DNA of 45,249 bases from Pirellulales bacterium. GTDB taxonomy: Bacteria; Planctomycetota; Planctomycetia; Pirellulales; JADZDJ01. The stretch lies in contig DATJYL010000081.1 of NCBI GenBank assembly GCA_035499655.1, positions 1 through 45,249 on the forward strand, given 5' to 3'. Below the pieces are notes generated by a model that did no database searches, had not been told where the DNA came from, and saw nothing but the letters and a program-made list of their open reading frames with translations. Positions 1 through 8,612 of this stretch are shown in pieces. Both the position numbers and the translations under genes were made by a program. How positions within the stretch are numbered: position 1 is the first letter of the stretch; each line of letters opens with the position of its first letter.

Positions 1-1093
1 ATTCCGGGCGCTCCGCTTCCGGTAAATCGTCGTCCGTGAAGCGATGGTATTTTAAGTAGTGCGCAAGTTTTCCCGGCGTGCCGCCATCGTACAAATCGAT
101 TTCCGACTGGCCGTCGTGAAACGTCATCGCCACGGTATAAATCGCCAGCATGGTAAATAGCGACATCAACACCGGCCGATACCAGCGCGGGTGATCAAAC
201 GCGATGATAAACGTAACCAGGTACAGCGACAGCGGCACAACCCACAAAAACGGCATCACGGCCACGTCGGTGCATACGTGGTTGGTAATGGCCAGCAATG
301 CGACCGAAGCGAATGCCGGCAGCACCAGCCACAACATCCGCCCCAACACCGTCGGCGAGGAGAAAGTTTCCGCTTTCGCCGCAGTCGACGGCGCAGCTTG
401 ATTGGGTAAATCCATCACCACAGGATTGGCGCTGTGCAAATCGGTTACGTTCGGATCGGTCGAAACACGATCCGCGCAGCGCAATGCCCACCCGATATAG
501 ATTGCCGCACAACCGCACAACGCCGCATATAAATAAAATCCGCACGACCAAAAAGTCGCCTGGTCATGCACTGCCCAAATCCGTTCGAAAAAAAACGGAT
601 AACTCAACAACGCCAACAGCGAGCCCACGTTCGATAGCGCATACAACCGGTACGGAATGCGGCCAGGGTACGCCCGGGCAAACCAGGCTTGAATTAACGG
701 ACCCGTCGACGATAACACGAAAAAAGGCAACCCCACGCTCACTGCCAGCAACACCAATATGTGCCGTACGGGTTCCAGGCTATCAGTCGGTTTCCACGCA
801 TCGCTGGGGACCACACGCAGGAACACCAACGCCAACACCATCAATACCAAGTGAACTAACGCCTGTTGCTTGGGTCGCAACCACATTTGGCTGAAATGCG
901 CATAGGCGTAACCGCCGAACAACAGCGTTTGGAAAAACAACAAACACGTGGTCCACACGGCCGGCGTGCCACCGAACCAGGGCAATATATACTTGCTGAC
1001 TAGCGGTTCAATTTGAAACAGCAAAAACGCGCTCACAAATATGGTGGCCGCAAAATTCACGGCAAGCCAAACGCTGCGCGTAGATCTGCTCAT
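1..1093 (-). CDS. Membrane-embedded spermidine-synthase-like protein, N-terminal part (cut by window edge)
   Basis: The reading frame starts at an ATG (1093-1091) and stays open to base 1, so about 364 residues are present and the C-terminus is outside the window. The visible part is very hydrophobic, with about eight predicted membrane helices. The opening stretch, with FQIEPLVSKYILPWFGG then a helix ending GGYAYAH, is what I know from the membrane half of large bacterial proteins annotated as fused MFS/spermidine synthase. In those, a Rossmann-type aminopropyltransferase-like domain follows the helices; it would lie off the left edge, so it is not seen. Substrate is unknown; members are common in planctomycetes and often have no proven polyamine role. 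The agmatine-to-putrescine genes at the far right are 42 kb away, so I draw no link. Family call fairly sure, function unsure. Confidence 0.8.
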   Translation of the reverse strand, partial: MSRSTRSVWLAVNFAATIFVSAFLLFQIEPLVSKYILPWFGGTPAVWTTCLLFFQTLLFGGYAYAHFSQMWLRPKQQALVHLVLMVLALVFLRVVPSDAWKPTDSLEPVRHILVLLAVSVGLPFFVLSSTGPLIQAWFARAYPGRIPYRLYALSNVGSLLALLSYPFFFERIWAVHDQATFWSCGFYLYAALCGCAAIYIGWALRCADRVSTDPNVTDLHSANPVVMDLPNQAAPSTAAKAETFSSPTVLGRMLWLVLPAFASVALLAITNHVCTDVAVMPFLWVVPLSLYLVTFIIAFDHPRWYRPVLMSLFTMLAIYTVAMTFHDGQSEIDLYDGGTPGKLAHYLKYHRFTDDDLPEAERPE

Positions 1094-1293
1094 AACTAAA
1101 ATGCTCGGCGAACAAAGGCGCTTACTAGGAGAAGTGCGTCAACAGGAAGGAATCTCGGCGGGCAATGAAACCACCAGAGAATAACGCGCCCCCGGACCGC
1201 AAGCAATTCGACCCGTTTCAATTTAAGCAGGACCGTTTGAGCTCTAAGCACACGCGGGTTTGGCCAACACGGCTTCCGGGGGATCGCCTTCTT

Positions 1294-2463
1294 TCAATAA
1301 TCGTACCACAACCCATAACCGATCAACTGCTGGCTGTCTTGGAAAAATTGGCCGTAAATCGTCGGGCCAGTTTGGTAGAAGAAGCCCGTGCGAACCATCT
1401 GCCCACCGTGCATCGGCCGCCATTGCCAGCCAGTTTCGACGGTGAGCGGACCGCCCCAATTGTTTTCTTGTTTGAGATAGGCATTGATGTCGAAAAATGG
1501 CGCGCCGTGCCAGCCGCGAACGACCGGGTTGTATTCGATGCCAAACTGAATGGCCCAGGGCTTGCTGCCCCCCTCGGCGAAATAGGCCCATTCAAATTCG
1601 CTATAGATACGCAAATCGGGCGTGATGAAGTACCCGTGCCCCCAGACAATGGCATTGCGGCTGTAATTGATGCGCATGAACGTGGGGTGCTTCAGCTCAT
1701 ATTCATCGCCGATATGAGCGCTCGTGTGGTACCACGCAATTTTCATTTGATAATCGCCCCAGCCATACGTGACGGGAAAGCCGATGCGAAAATCGTAAGC
1801 ATCCACGTCGCTATTTTGCGTTAAATCCTGACGGATGAAAGCCGCTCCTTCCACATCCGCCTGCCAGCCCTGCGGACGAAAATCGGCAGTGTCGCCGTAA
1901 CGCAATAATCCCACGCGACCACCCACCGTGCCGTCCAGCTTCGTGTCCACGCCGGTGTCGCTGGCAAGTACGCCGCCAATCCGCGGCTCTTTTGGTCCGG
2001 CCAGGTCGGAATGCCAAATCAATCCGTCCGGCATCAGCTGCCAACTCCACGGTTCGTCGCAGTGGTCATAGCCTTCAGGCACGACCGCGCCGGGAGGCAG
2101 CGACGGCGCTTCAATGGTGTTGTACGCCACGGGCGACGCGCCGGAATGCGGGGCGTCAAGCAACTGAAACTGCTGACCGGGTTGATAAACCGCTTGGCTT
2201 GCCCCACTTGGAGAGGTGGCCATCGGCGCAGGCCCATCGAGAATATACACCGACTGACGTTGATCGTCGTAAGCTGTGCGCGGCACCGCCGGAAGCGGAC
2301 TGATGCCGTAAATATTCCCAGCGAATGTTGCCGGCTGCGGCGGCGGAATATCGCCTTCGACGCCCTGAGCAACTGAAACTCCACAGACGGCAATCACGCC
2401 GTACGTGAACAGTGCTACGAAGACGCACCACTGATCGAAATCAGTTTGCCGGAATCGATTCAT
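1294..2463 (-). CDS. DUF1207 family protein, probably exported
   Basis: 389 residues. Residues about 13-33 form a hydrophobic signal-like segment ending near SVAQG, followed by a low-complexity linker rich in Pro, Ala and Gln (about 35-125). From about 135 to the end the protein is full of alternating aromatic and polar residues (for example DYQMKIAWYHTSAHIG, YFITPDLRIYSEFEWAYF, and a terminal YGLWYDY), a pattern expected for beta-strands of an outer-membrane or surface protein. The motif MPDGLIWHSDLAGPKEPR and the overall layout match what I recall of DUF1207, a family of unknown function common in planctomycetes. It is transcribed alone and divergently from the thiamine-binding gene. A transport or structural outer-membrane role is inference only. 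Confidence 0.75.
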   Translation of the reverse strand: MNRFRQTDFDQWCVFVALFTYGVIAVCGVSVAQGVEGDIPPPQPATFAGNIYGISPLPAVPRTAYDDQRQSVYILDGPAPMATSPSGASQAVYQPGQQFQLLDAPHSGASPVAYNTIEAPSLPPGAVVPEGYDHCDEPWSWQLMPDGLIWHSDLAGPKEPRIGGVLASDTGVDTKLDGTVGGRVGLLRYGDTADFRPQGWQADVEGAAFIRQDLTQNSDVDAYDFRIGFPVTYGWGDYQMKIAWYHTSAHIGDEYELKHPTFMRINYSRNAIVWGHGYFITPDLRIYSEFEWAYFAEGGSKPWAIQFGIEYNPVVRGWHGAPFFDINAYLKQENNWGGPLTVETGWQWRPMHGGQMVRTGFFYQTGPTIYGQFFQDSQQLIGYGLWYDY

Positions 2464-2705
2464 AAATTCGCCAAATGCGACAAGCCGAACGGCCCTGAGA
2501 AAAGCAGGGTAGTGTACCGCAGCCCCACCGCACTGCCCAGGCCGATTTGCACCGCGATAATGGCAAGCCCGTCAAGCACTTAGGTCAGCCGGCCAATCGA
2601 CTTTTCGCCGGCCGGAATCTACAATCTACTCGCGCAACGCGAACGATCAACTCACCAACTGCATCGCAATCTTATCGCCGCCGATGCATATCCGCGGCTG
2701 GCAAA

Positions 2706-3026
2706 ATGGTTCTTCTCGAATTCAGTGTATCGCCGCTCGGTGCTGGAGAAAGCGTCAGCTCCGCCGTGGCAAAATGTTTGGAACTGGTAGAGCAATCAGG
2801 GCTCGACTATCAACTGCACGCCATGGGCACGCTCGTCGAAGGCGATCTGAACGCGGTCCTGGATCTCCTGCGCCGCTGCATCGAAACCGTGGCGGCTGAC
2901 TATCCGCGCGTTTCCTGCACCGCCAAACTTGACGTGCGACGCGGTCACAGCGGCCGCTTGCAAGCCAAAATCGCCAGCGTCGAACGACGCCTCGGCCGTC
3001 CCTTGAAAAAAACTCCGGGAGCTTGA
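2706..3026 (+). CDS. MTH1187-type thiamine-binding protein (DUF77)
   Basis: 106 residues from the ATG at 2706. An open frame continues upstream for 53 codons, but the homologous part begins exactly at MVLLEFSVSPLG, typical of this family. Small ferredoxin-like alpha/beta proteins of about 100 residues form tetramers and have been reported to bind thiamine or related ligands. The characteristic central portion, YQLHAMGTLVEGDLNAVLDL, is present, as is a conserved Arg-rich C-terminal helix (SVERRLGRPL). The stop is three bases before the next start, so it is almost certainly cotranscribed with the flavin reductase gene. Whether it serves thiamine uptake, storage or sensing is not shown by the sequence. 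I found no TPP riboswitch in front of it. Confidence 0.85.
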   Translation: MVLLEFSVSPLGAGESVSSAVAKCLELVEQSGLDYQLHAMGTLVEGDLNAVLDLLRRCIETVAADYPRVSCTAKLDVRRGHSGRLQAKIASVERRLGRPLKKTPGA

Positions 3027-3029
3027 TCT

Positions 3030-3503
3030 ATGCCCGCCACTCAACTGGAAGCAATTTTGGGGCGCATTCCCAGCGGGCTGTTTATTCTCACCATCGCGCA
3101 CGAAGGCAACGAAACCGGCATGCTCGCCAGTTGGGTCATGCAGGCCGGCTTCGATCCGCCGATGGTTACCGTGGCCGTCAAACAAGGCCGCTATGTGGCC
3201 CAGTGGTTATCCGCCAACGAATCCTTTGTGCTGAATTTGCTGCGCGACGATCAAAAGTCGCTCCTCAGCCATTTCGGCCACGGCTTCGAGCCCGGCACAC
3301 CCGCCTTCACCGGCTTAAAAGTGCATCGCACTTCCGGCAATCTGCCCGCGCTAACCGACGCCTTGGGACACTTGGAGTGCCGCCCAAAAACGTACTTCGA
3401 TTCCGGCGATCACCGTATTTTTCTGGCCCAAGTGCTCGCTGGCCACTTGGCGGCCGATGGTCAGCCCTACGTGCATATCCGTAAAAATGGCCTGCGATAC
3501 TAG
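3030..3503 (+). CDS. Flavin reductase-like domain protein
   Basis: 157 residues. The fold signature is visible: IPSGLFILTIAHEGNETGMLASWVMQAGFDPP near the start is the FMN-binding N-terminus of the flavin-reductase-like (split beta-barrel) family, followed by TVAVKQGRYVAQWL and SFVLNLL. Such proteins bind FMN non-covalently and either reduce flavins with NAD(P)H or act as FMN-dependent oxidoreductase partners. The length is typical of the stand-alone form. Three bases separate it from the thiamine-binding gene upstream, indicating an operon; 100 bases separate it from glcD. It could supply reduced flavin or be an orphan diflavin-like module; the true electron partner cannot be read from the sequence. 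Confidence 0.85.
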   Translation: MPATQLEAILGRIPSGLFILTIAHEGNETGMLASWVMQAGFDPPMVTVAVKQGRYVAQWLSANESFVLNLLRDDQKSLLSHFGHGFEPGTPAFTGLKVHRTSGNLPALTDALGHLECRPKTYFDSGDHRIFLAQVLAGHLAADGQPYVHIRKNGLRY

Positions 3504-3603
3504 GTTTTTGGCCATTGCCTAAGTTTCGAGCCGCTAACTTTCACTGCTGCGTCGCTCTATAATCTGTAGTTTGCTGCCCGATCTTCACGAGAATTTTCTT
3601 CGC

Positions 3604-5073
3604 ATGAGCACTTCTCTATTGCCGATGTTGGTCGACGAACTGCGGGAAGTCGTGGGCGTCGACGGCGTCCTTTCCGCCCATGCCGATCTCGTGGTTTACG
3701 AATGCGACGGCTTCGTCATCGAAAAAAACAGCCCCGACGTCGTTGTGTTTCCACGCACAGCACTGCAAGTGTCCGAAGTGGTAAAGTTGGCCAACAAGCA
3801 TCGCGTTCCGTTTGTGCCTCGCGGCGCCGGAACCAGTTTGGCCGGCGGCTGCTTGCCCGTGGGCGGCGGCATCATGATCGTCCTGACACGGATGAAAGCC
3901 ATTGAAGAAATCAATCTTCGCGATCGTTACGCGGTGGTCCAGCCGGGCGTGGTCAATGCCTGGTTGAATCTGGCCCTGAAAGGGCAGGGTTACCACTACG
4001 CGCCAGATCCTTCCAGCCAAGGCGCCTGCACCATTGGCGGAAATGTGGCCACCAATAGCGGCGGCCCGCACACGCTAAAATACGGCGTCACGGTCAATCA
4101 CGTGCTGGGCTTGGAGGCGGTATTGCCCGATGGCCGCATCGTGCAGTTCGGAGGGCCCAGCGACGATCCACTCGGCCTGGACATCGTTGGCACGCTCGTC
4201 GGCAGCGAGGGAACCTTGGCCATTGTCACGAAAGTATGGGTGCGCCTGACGCGCAATCCGCAAGGGGTTCGCACGCTGCTATGCATTTACGATTCCGTCG
4301 ACGACGCCACCAACACCATTAGCGAAATCATCGGCGCCGGCATCATTCCGGCGGCGCTGGAAATGATGGATGAGGGGATTTTGGTGGCTGTGGAACACGC
4401 CTTCAACATGGGTTTTCCGTTGGATGCCAAGGCGATTTTACTCATCGAAGTCGACGGCCTCGAGGTCGATTTAGACCGGCAACGCAACCGCATCATCCAA
4501 ATCTGCAACCAATGCCAAGCCCGCGAAGTGCGCCAGGCAAAAGATGCCGAAGACCGCCTTCGGTTATGGAAGTGCCGCAAGCAGGCGTTTGGCGCCGTCG
4601 GCCGGTTAAGTCCCAGCTATTGCACGCAGGACGGCGTCGTGCCACGCACCAAGTTGCCGCATATTTTTCGGCGGATCATGGAAATCGGCCAGCGGCACGG
4701 CGTGCGAATCGTAAATGTGTTCCACGCCGGCGACGGAAACCTGCATCCCATTTTGCTGTTCGACGAGCGCGATCCAAACCAAATCGAGCGCGCCTTGGCC
4801 GCCGGCGGCGAAATTCTCGATGAATGTATCGCCTGCGGCGGCAGCGTGACCGGCGAACACGGCATCGGCGTGGAAAAAATCGCCTTCATGCACAAAATGT
4901 TTACGACTGAAGATTTGGCCGCCATGGAGCGCCTCCGATTGGCGTTTAATCCCGAGGGTCGCCTCAGTCCCTGCAAAATGCTCCCTTCCGCCGGCGGTTG
5001 CGGCATGGAACATTCGGGGTCTAGTCCAAGCGTCATCAAACAAAAATTCCCCGGTCGGCAGGCCGCACTGTAA
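3604..5073 (+). CDS. glcD: Glycolate oxidase FAD subunit GlcD
   Basis: 489 residues from ATG 3604; an upstream in-frame TTG (3571) is less likely. The N-terminal half is a PCMH-type FAD-binding domain with VVFPRTALQVSEVVKLAN, VPRGAGTSLAGG and the pyrophosphate/FAD loop TIGGNVATNSGGPHTLKYG. The C-terminal half is the FAD-linked oxidase cap, with the metal/substrate motif VFHAGDGNLHP and the terminal CGGSVTGEHGIG signature. GlcD oxidises glycolate (or a related 2-hydroxy acid) to glyoxylate, passing electrons through the GlcF iron-sulphur subunit to the quinone pool. Order glcD-glcE-glcF is the usual one. D-lactate dehydrogenase is the alternative for this fold, but the presence of both E and F partners favours glycolate oxidase. 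Confidence 0.93.
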   Translation: MSTSLLPMLVDELREVVGVDGVLSAHADLVVYECDGFVIEKNSPDVVVFPRTALQVSEVVKLANKHRVPFVPRGAGTSLAGGCLPVGGGIMIVLTRMKAIEEINLRDRYAVVQPGVVNAWLNLALKGQGYHYAPDPSSQGACTIGGNVATNSGGPHTLKYGVTVNHVLGLEAVLPDGRIVQFGGPSDDPLGLDIVGTLVGSEGTLAIVTKVWVRLTRNPQGVRTLLCIYDSVDDATNTISEIIGAGIIPAALEMMDEGILVAVEHAFNMGFPLDAKAILLIEVDGLEVDLDRQRNRIIQICNQCQAREVRQAKDAEDRLRLWKCRKQAFGAVGRLSPSYCTQDGVVPRTKLPHIFRRIMEIGQRHGVRIVNVFHAGDGNLHPILLFDERDPNQIERALAAGGEILDECIACGGSVTGEHGIGVEKIAFMHKMFTTEDLAAMERLRLAFNPEGRLSPCKMLPSAGGCGMEHSGSSPSVIKQKFPGRQAAL

Positions 5074-5160
5074 CCGCAAGCTGCGACGACCATCGGAATA
5101 ATTCCGACTAACTGATTACTGGCGCATCAAGCTCTCATCATTCTTCTCATTCACCCTCCC

Positions 5161-6411
5161 TTGCCCCCCGCTGCTGATCCACTCCCATTGACCGATACGT
5201 TAACTCCCGTCGATCAGGCCGAGTTGGCTCAAACTGTGCGCGAAGCCTTTCACGAAGGGACCCCCATTTATCCCATCGGCGGCGGCGCTAGTCTCAATTT
5301 TGGCTTGCCGCCGCGCGATTCCGGACTGGGTTTGTCGCTGCAAGGTTTGAAGCGCGTGATCGATTACTCAGCCCGCGACATGACGGTCACGGTCGAAGCC
5401 GCCCTCTCGCTCGATGTCCTAGCCGCCACGCTGGCCAACGAAAAACAACGGTTGCCCATCGATTTGCCCGATGCCCATCGTGCCACGATCGGCGGCGTCA
5501 TCGCCACCAATACCTCCGGCGCAAGGCGCTATTCCCAGGGCACGATGCGTGATTACCTCATTGGGGTCACCGCAGTGGATGGCCGCGGCACTCTTTTCCA
5601 CGGCGGCGGCCGAGTCGTCAAAAACGTGGCCGGGTACGATTTTTGCAAACTCCTCACGGGCTCTCTCGGCACGCTGGCTGTCATTACCCAAGTGACGCTG
5701 CGCGTGAAGCCAATGCCCGAATGTTCACGGTTTGTGGTTTGCCACCCCAGAAGTCCGGAAACCGCCGAGCGATTGTTGGAGGCGCTCGTGACCACGCAAA
5801 CCGCACCCGCCGCCATCGAATTGCTCACCGGACCCGCTTGGAGCAACAATCCTGTGCTGGGTTCCGTAGCCGACCGTGGCTCGGCTCATCTGTTAGTCGG
5901 TTTCGAAGGCAGCGAAGTGGAAGTCCATTGGATGGCCGACACGCTCTGGAACGAATGGCGCAAGTTAGGGGTGGCGGGCGAAGTAATCGCCGATCATCAC
6001 ATCGCCGATCTGTGGAGGCGATTGGCGCAATTTCCGGTCGAAGGTAATCCGCCGCTGGTGATTAAAGCGGCGATGCTGCCCAGTCGCACGCTGCAGTTCG
6101 TCCAAATGCTAATGCGGATCGATCCCAACTGCTCCGTCCAAGCCCACGCCGGAAACGGAGTGGTCGTCGCCCGGCTGACGGAATTCGGGGCAGGCGGATT
6201 GTCAAAAATGCTCGTCAGCCGCTTGCAACCGGCCGCCGCCGAATACGGAGGGCACATCACCGTCCTGTCCTGCTCTACCCCCGCCGACCTCACCCGCCAG
6301 TGTTGGTGGGGTACATTCGGCGACACCGCCCCCGTGATGGAACAAATCAAACGCCAATTCGATCCCAAAGATCTGCTCAATCGTGGTCGTTTTGTGTACG
6401 CTGGATTGTGA
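5161..6411 (+). CDS. glcE: Glycolate oxidase FAD-binding subunit GlcE
   Basis: 416 residues if started at TTG 5161, the only plausible start before the conserved region; no clear ribosome site precedes it, so the exact start is uncertain. The FAD domain is clear: PIYPIGGGASLNFG, then HRATIGGVIATNTSGARRY and VVKNVAGYDFCKLLTGSLG, which is diagnostic of GlcE rather than GlcD. The C-terminal half is more divergent but ends with the family-typical FDPKDLLNRGRFVYAG. GlcE is required with GlcD and GlcF for active membrane-linked glycolate oxidase. It lies 87 bases after glcD and two bases before the glcF start chosen here, so the three are an operon. Confidence 0.92.
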   Translation: MPPAADPLPLTDTLTPVDQAELAQTVREAFHEGTPIYPIGGGASLNFGLPPRDSGLGLSLQGLKRVIDYSARDMTVTVEAALSLDVLAATLANEKQRLPIDLPDAHRATIGGVIATNTSGARRYSQGTMRDYLIGVTAVDGRGTLFHGGGRVVKNVAGYDFCKLLTGSLGTLAVITQVTLRVKPMPECSRFVVCHPRSPETAERLLEALVTTQTAPAAIELLTGPAWSNNPVLGSVADRGSAHLLVGFEGSEVEVHWMADTLWNEWRKLGVAGEVIADHHIADLWRRLAQFPVEGNPPLVIKAAMLPSRTLQFVQMLMRIDPNCSVQAHAGNGVVVARLTEFGAGGLSKMLVSRLQPAAAEYGGHITVLSCSTPADLTRQCWWGTFGDTAPVMEQIKRQFDPKDLLNRGRFVYAGL

Positions 6412-6413
6412 AA

Positions 6414-7796
6414 ATGGCGGCAACCCGAGCGCATATCGCCAAAAACCGTCTAGAGATGCCGGCAGAAAGCATGCACCGCGAGACATCTAACAGCATCGTC
6501 GAAACTGGGCAAACCAATCCCGGGGCAGCCATCGATTATCAGCGCTTTCTGGAGTGCGTTCACTGCGGACTCTGTACCGCATCTTGCCCCACGTATGCCG
6601 AGTTGGGCAATGAAAACGATGGTCCGCGGGGCCGAATTTATTTGATGCGGGCCGTAACCGACGGACGCCTGGAACTCTCCGCCGAGCTGCGCCGCCATAT
6701 CGATTTGTGCCTCGATTGCCGGGCTTGCGAAACCGCCTGCCCCTCCGGAGTGCAGTACGGTCGGTTGATCGAACCCTTCCGCGTGGGCTTGGAGCAATTC
6801 GGCGACGAAAAGCATGCCAGCGACGATTGGTTTCATCGCCGGATTTTGTTCGGCTTGTTTCCGTACCCGCGCCGCTTGGCGCGGCGGTTGTTTCCTGTTC
6901 GCGTGGCTCAGCGTACCGGATTGTGGTGGCTGCTAAAACATTTAGGAGCGATGCGCCTGTTGCCGGCGCAGTTGCGCCAACTAACGACCTTGTTGCCGCC
7001 GGCCAAGCGCAGGGGCCGCCGCTTGCCGGAAATTCTTCCCGCCGTCGGCAAGCCACGCGCCCGTGTGGCATTTTTTACCGGCTGCGTGGCTGATGTATTT
7101 TTTCGACCCACGCATTGGGCCACCCTCCGCGTGCTTCAGCAAAATGGCTGCGACGTGCTTGTGCCGCAGGCCCAAGCTTGCTGTGGCGCCATCCATTTTC
7201 ACGGTGGCGCCAGCGAACCGGCCCGACATTTCGCCGACGCAAACTTGGCCGCTTTCAAAGTCGACGAAGTCGACGCTGTGGTGGTCAACGTCGCAGGCTG
7301 CGGCGCCATGCTCAAAGATTACGGCCATCATTGGCACGACGAATTACAGCCACTGCGAAAAAAGTTTGCCGCCAAAGTGAAAGATATCCACGAATTTCTG
7401 GCTGAGCTTGGCCTCGTTGCCCCGCAAGGCGAAATCAATTTGAAGGCCACCTATCACGACGCCTGCCATCTGGTTCACGCTCAAAAAGTGCGTGATGCGC
7501 CGCGCAAACTACTGAGCCTGATTCCCGGTTTAGAACTCCGCGAGTTGCCCGAAAGCGAATTGTGCTGCGGCGCGGCAGGCACGTATAACCTCACCCAGCC
7601 GGAAATGTCGCAACAATTAAGTCGCAGAAAGTGGCAAAACATTCTCGGCACCGGCGCGCAAGCGGTAGTCACCGCCAATGCCGGCTGCATCTTGCAAATT
7701 GCCCGCGAAGCTCGGCAGCAAGGCCAGCGCTTGCCCGTGTATCATCCGATGGATTTGCTCGACCTCAGCTACCGCGGCAAAAAACCGCGCGGTTAA
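6414..7796 (+). CDS. glcF: Glycolate oxidase iron-sulphur subunit GlcF
   Basis: 460 residues from ATG 6414, two bases after the glcE stop; ATGs at 6456 and 6471 are also possible. Two ferredoxin-type 4Fe-4S sites are seen: Cys48, 51, 54, 58 (CVHCGLCTASCP) and Cys99, 102, 105, 109 (CLDCRACETACP). Two cysteine-rich CCG domains follow, one with FTGCVADVFF ... CCGAIHFHGG and a second with YHDACHLVHAQ ... CCGAAGTYNL. This is the layout of GlcF/LldE-like electron-transfer subunits, which carry electrons from GlcD to menaquinone or ubiquinone. With glcD and glcE it completes a glycolate-to-glyoxylate enzyme, plausible for photorespiratory glycolate released by algae. Confidence 0.94.
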   Translation: MAATRAHIAKNRLEMPAESMHRETSNSIVETGQTNPGAAIDYQRFLECVHCGLCTASCPTYAELGNENDGPRGRIYLMRAVTDGRLELSAELRRHIDLCLDCRACETACPSGVQYGRLIEPFRVGLEQFGDEKHASDDWFHRRILFGLFPYPRRLARRLFPVRVAQRTGLWWLLKHLGAMRLLPAQLRQLTTLLPPAKRRGRRLPEILPAVGKPRARVAFFTGCVADVFFRPTHWATLRVLQQNGCDVLVPQAQACCGAIHFHGGASEPARHFADANLAAFKVDEVDAVVVNVAGCGAMLKDYGHHWHDELQPLRKKFAAKVKDIHEFLAELGLVAPQGEINLKATYHDACHLVHAQKVRDAPRKLLSLIPGLELRELPESELCCGAAGTYNLTQPEMSQQLSRRKWQNILGTGAQAVVTANAGCILQIAREARQQGQRLPVYHPMDLLDLSYRGKKPRG

Positions 7797-7814
7797 CCAT
7801 TTTCCAGGAGTTCA

Positions 7815-8612
7815 TTACACCCGCCGCAGTTCCCAGCAAATACCGCCGGCGCGCAGGGCTTTGTGAATGTCGGAAAGCCACAGTTCTTGTACGGGCTCCA
7901 AGCCCACTTCGCGGCAAATGTGCAAAAGCTCCTGTCGGTTGTACGTGCGGCACAAAAACAAGCGGCTGGTCCACGCGCCGCCGAAGCTGTCTTCCGTCGT
8001 CAGCAGCAGCATGCGGCCGCCCGGCGCCAATACCCGGGCCATTTCCGATAAACCAGGCCCGGCTTCCGGCAAATGCTCCAATACGTAGCCGCAGGTAATG
8101 CAATCAAATGCGCAGTCGGCAAACGGGAGTCGCGAAAGATCTGCCGACAGAAATTGCGGCCGATCGCTTTTTATTCGGCCTCGCGCTCGCCGCAGCATCT
8201 CCGACGAAATATCCAGTCCCACGATGGCGGCGTCACCGTCCGCGTATTTCAGCAAGTGCTGCACAATTTGCCCGGCGCCGCTCCCCACGTCCAAAATGCT
8301 TTTGCGGCCGCGCAAGTCAAACCGTCGTTGGCGAAACATCCGGTCGCCCAGCGGTGCATGCAGTGACAGTAAGCTGCAAGCCCACAGCAGTGCGCCCTTC
8401 GGGCCGGCGTAAACGCGGCGCACATGCTCCCGGTACTCCGGATAAGAAACCCTCTCCCAGACTTTGGTTTCCACTAATCGGTTGAAGGCTTTGCGCCGCC
8501 GACGAGGCGACCGAAACTCCGGTGGCGTAAGCGACGTTGTGCTTTGTGACATGCGTAACCGCCCGGTCGATCTCGTTGTGACTATGGATCGATTTTTTGC
8601 GAACTCTGTCAC
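7815..8612 (-). CDS. Class I SAM-dependent methyltransferase
   Basis: 265 residues from a GTG start at 8612 that overlaps the stop of the upstream VWA gene by four bases (GTGA), a sign of coupled translation; an internal ATG at 8552 is the alternative. The SAM-binding motif I (ILDVGSGAGQ, residues about 106-115) is followed by an acidic VGLDIS after the second strand, then ADLSRLPFADCAFDCITC and LEHLPEAGPGLSEMARVLAPGGRML, the usual order of a UbiE/Methyltransf_11 Rossmann fold. The substrate cannot be told. About 100 residues precede motif I, longer than the minimal fold. Its coupling to the DUF58/VWA genes is of interest because those are thought to act on envelope or complex assembly. Confidence 0.88.
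   Translation of the reverse strand: MTEFAKNRSIVTTRSTGRLRMSQSTTSLTPPEFRSPRRRRKAFNRLVETKVWERVSYPEYREHVRRVYAGPKGALLWACSLLSLHAPLGDRMFRQRRFDLRGRKSILDVGSGAGQIVQHLLKYADGDAAIVGLDISSEMLRRARGRIKSDRPQFLSADLSRLPFADCAFDCITCGYVLEHLPEAGPGLSEMARVLAPGGRMLLLTTEDSFGGAWTSRLFLCRTYNRQELLHICREVGLEPVQELWLSDIHKALRAGGICWELRRV

Noticed and set aside
298-894. 198-residue plus-strand frame opposite the left-edge gene
   Set aside because: It is the shadow of the membrane-protein gene on the minus strand; composition is Arg/Pro/Thr-rich with no domain.
2464-2705. CCCTGAGAAAAGCAGGG in front of the thiamine-binding gene, as a TPP riboswitch candidate
   Set aside because: The CUGAGA-like bases are present, but the second conserved half of the TPP aptamer (ACCUGAUCUGG-type) is missing; it is only a 5-bp hairpin.
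2547-2705. 53-codon extension of the thiamine-binding protein
   Set aside because: Family homology begins at the ATG at 2706; the upstream codons are not conserved-looking.
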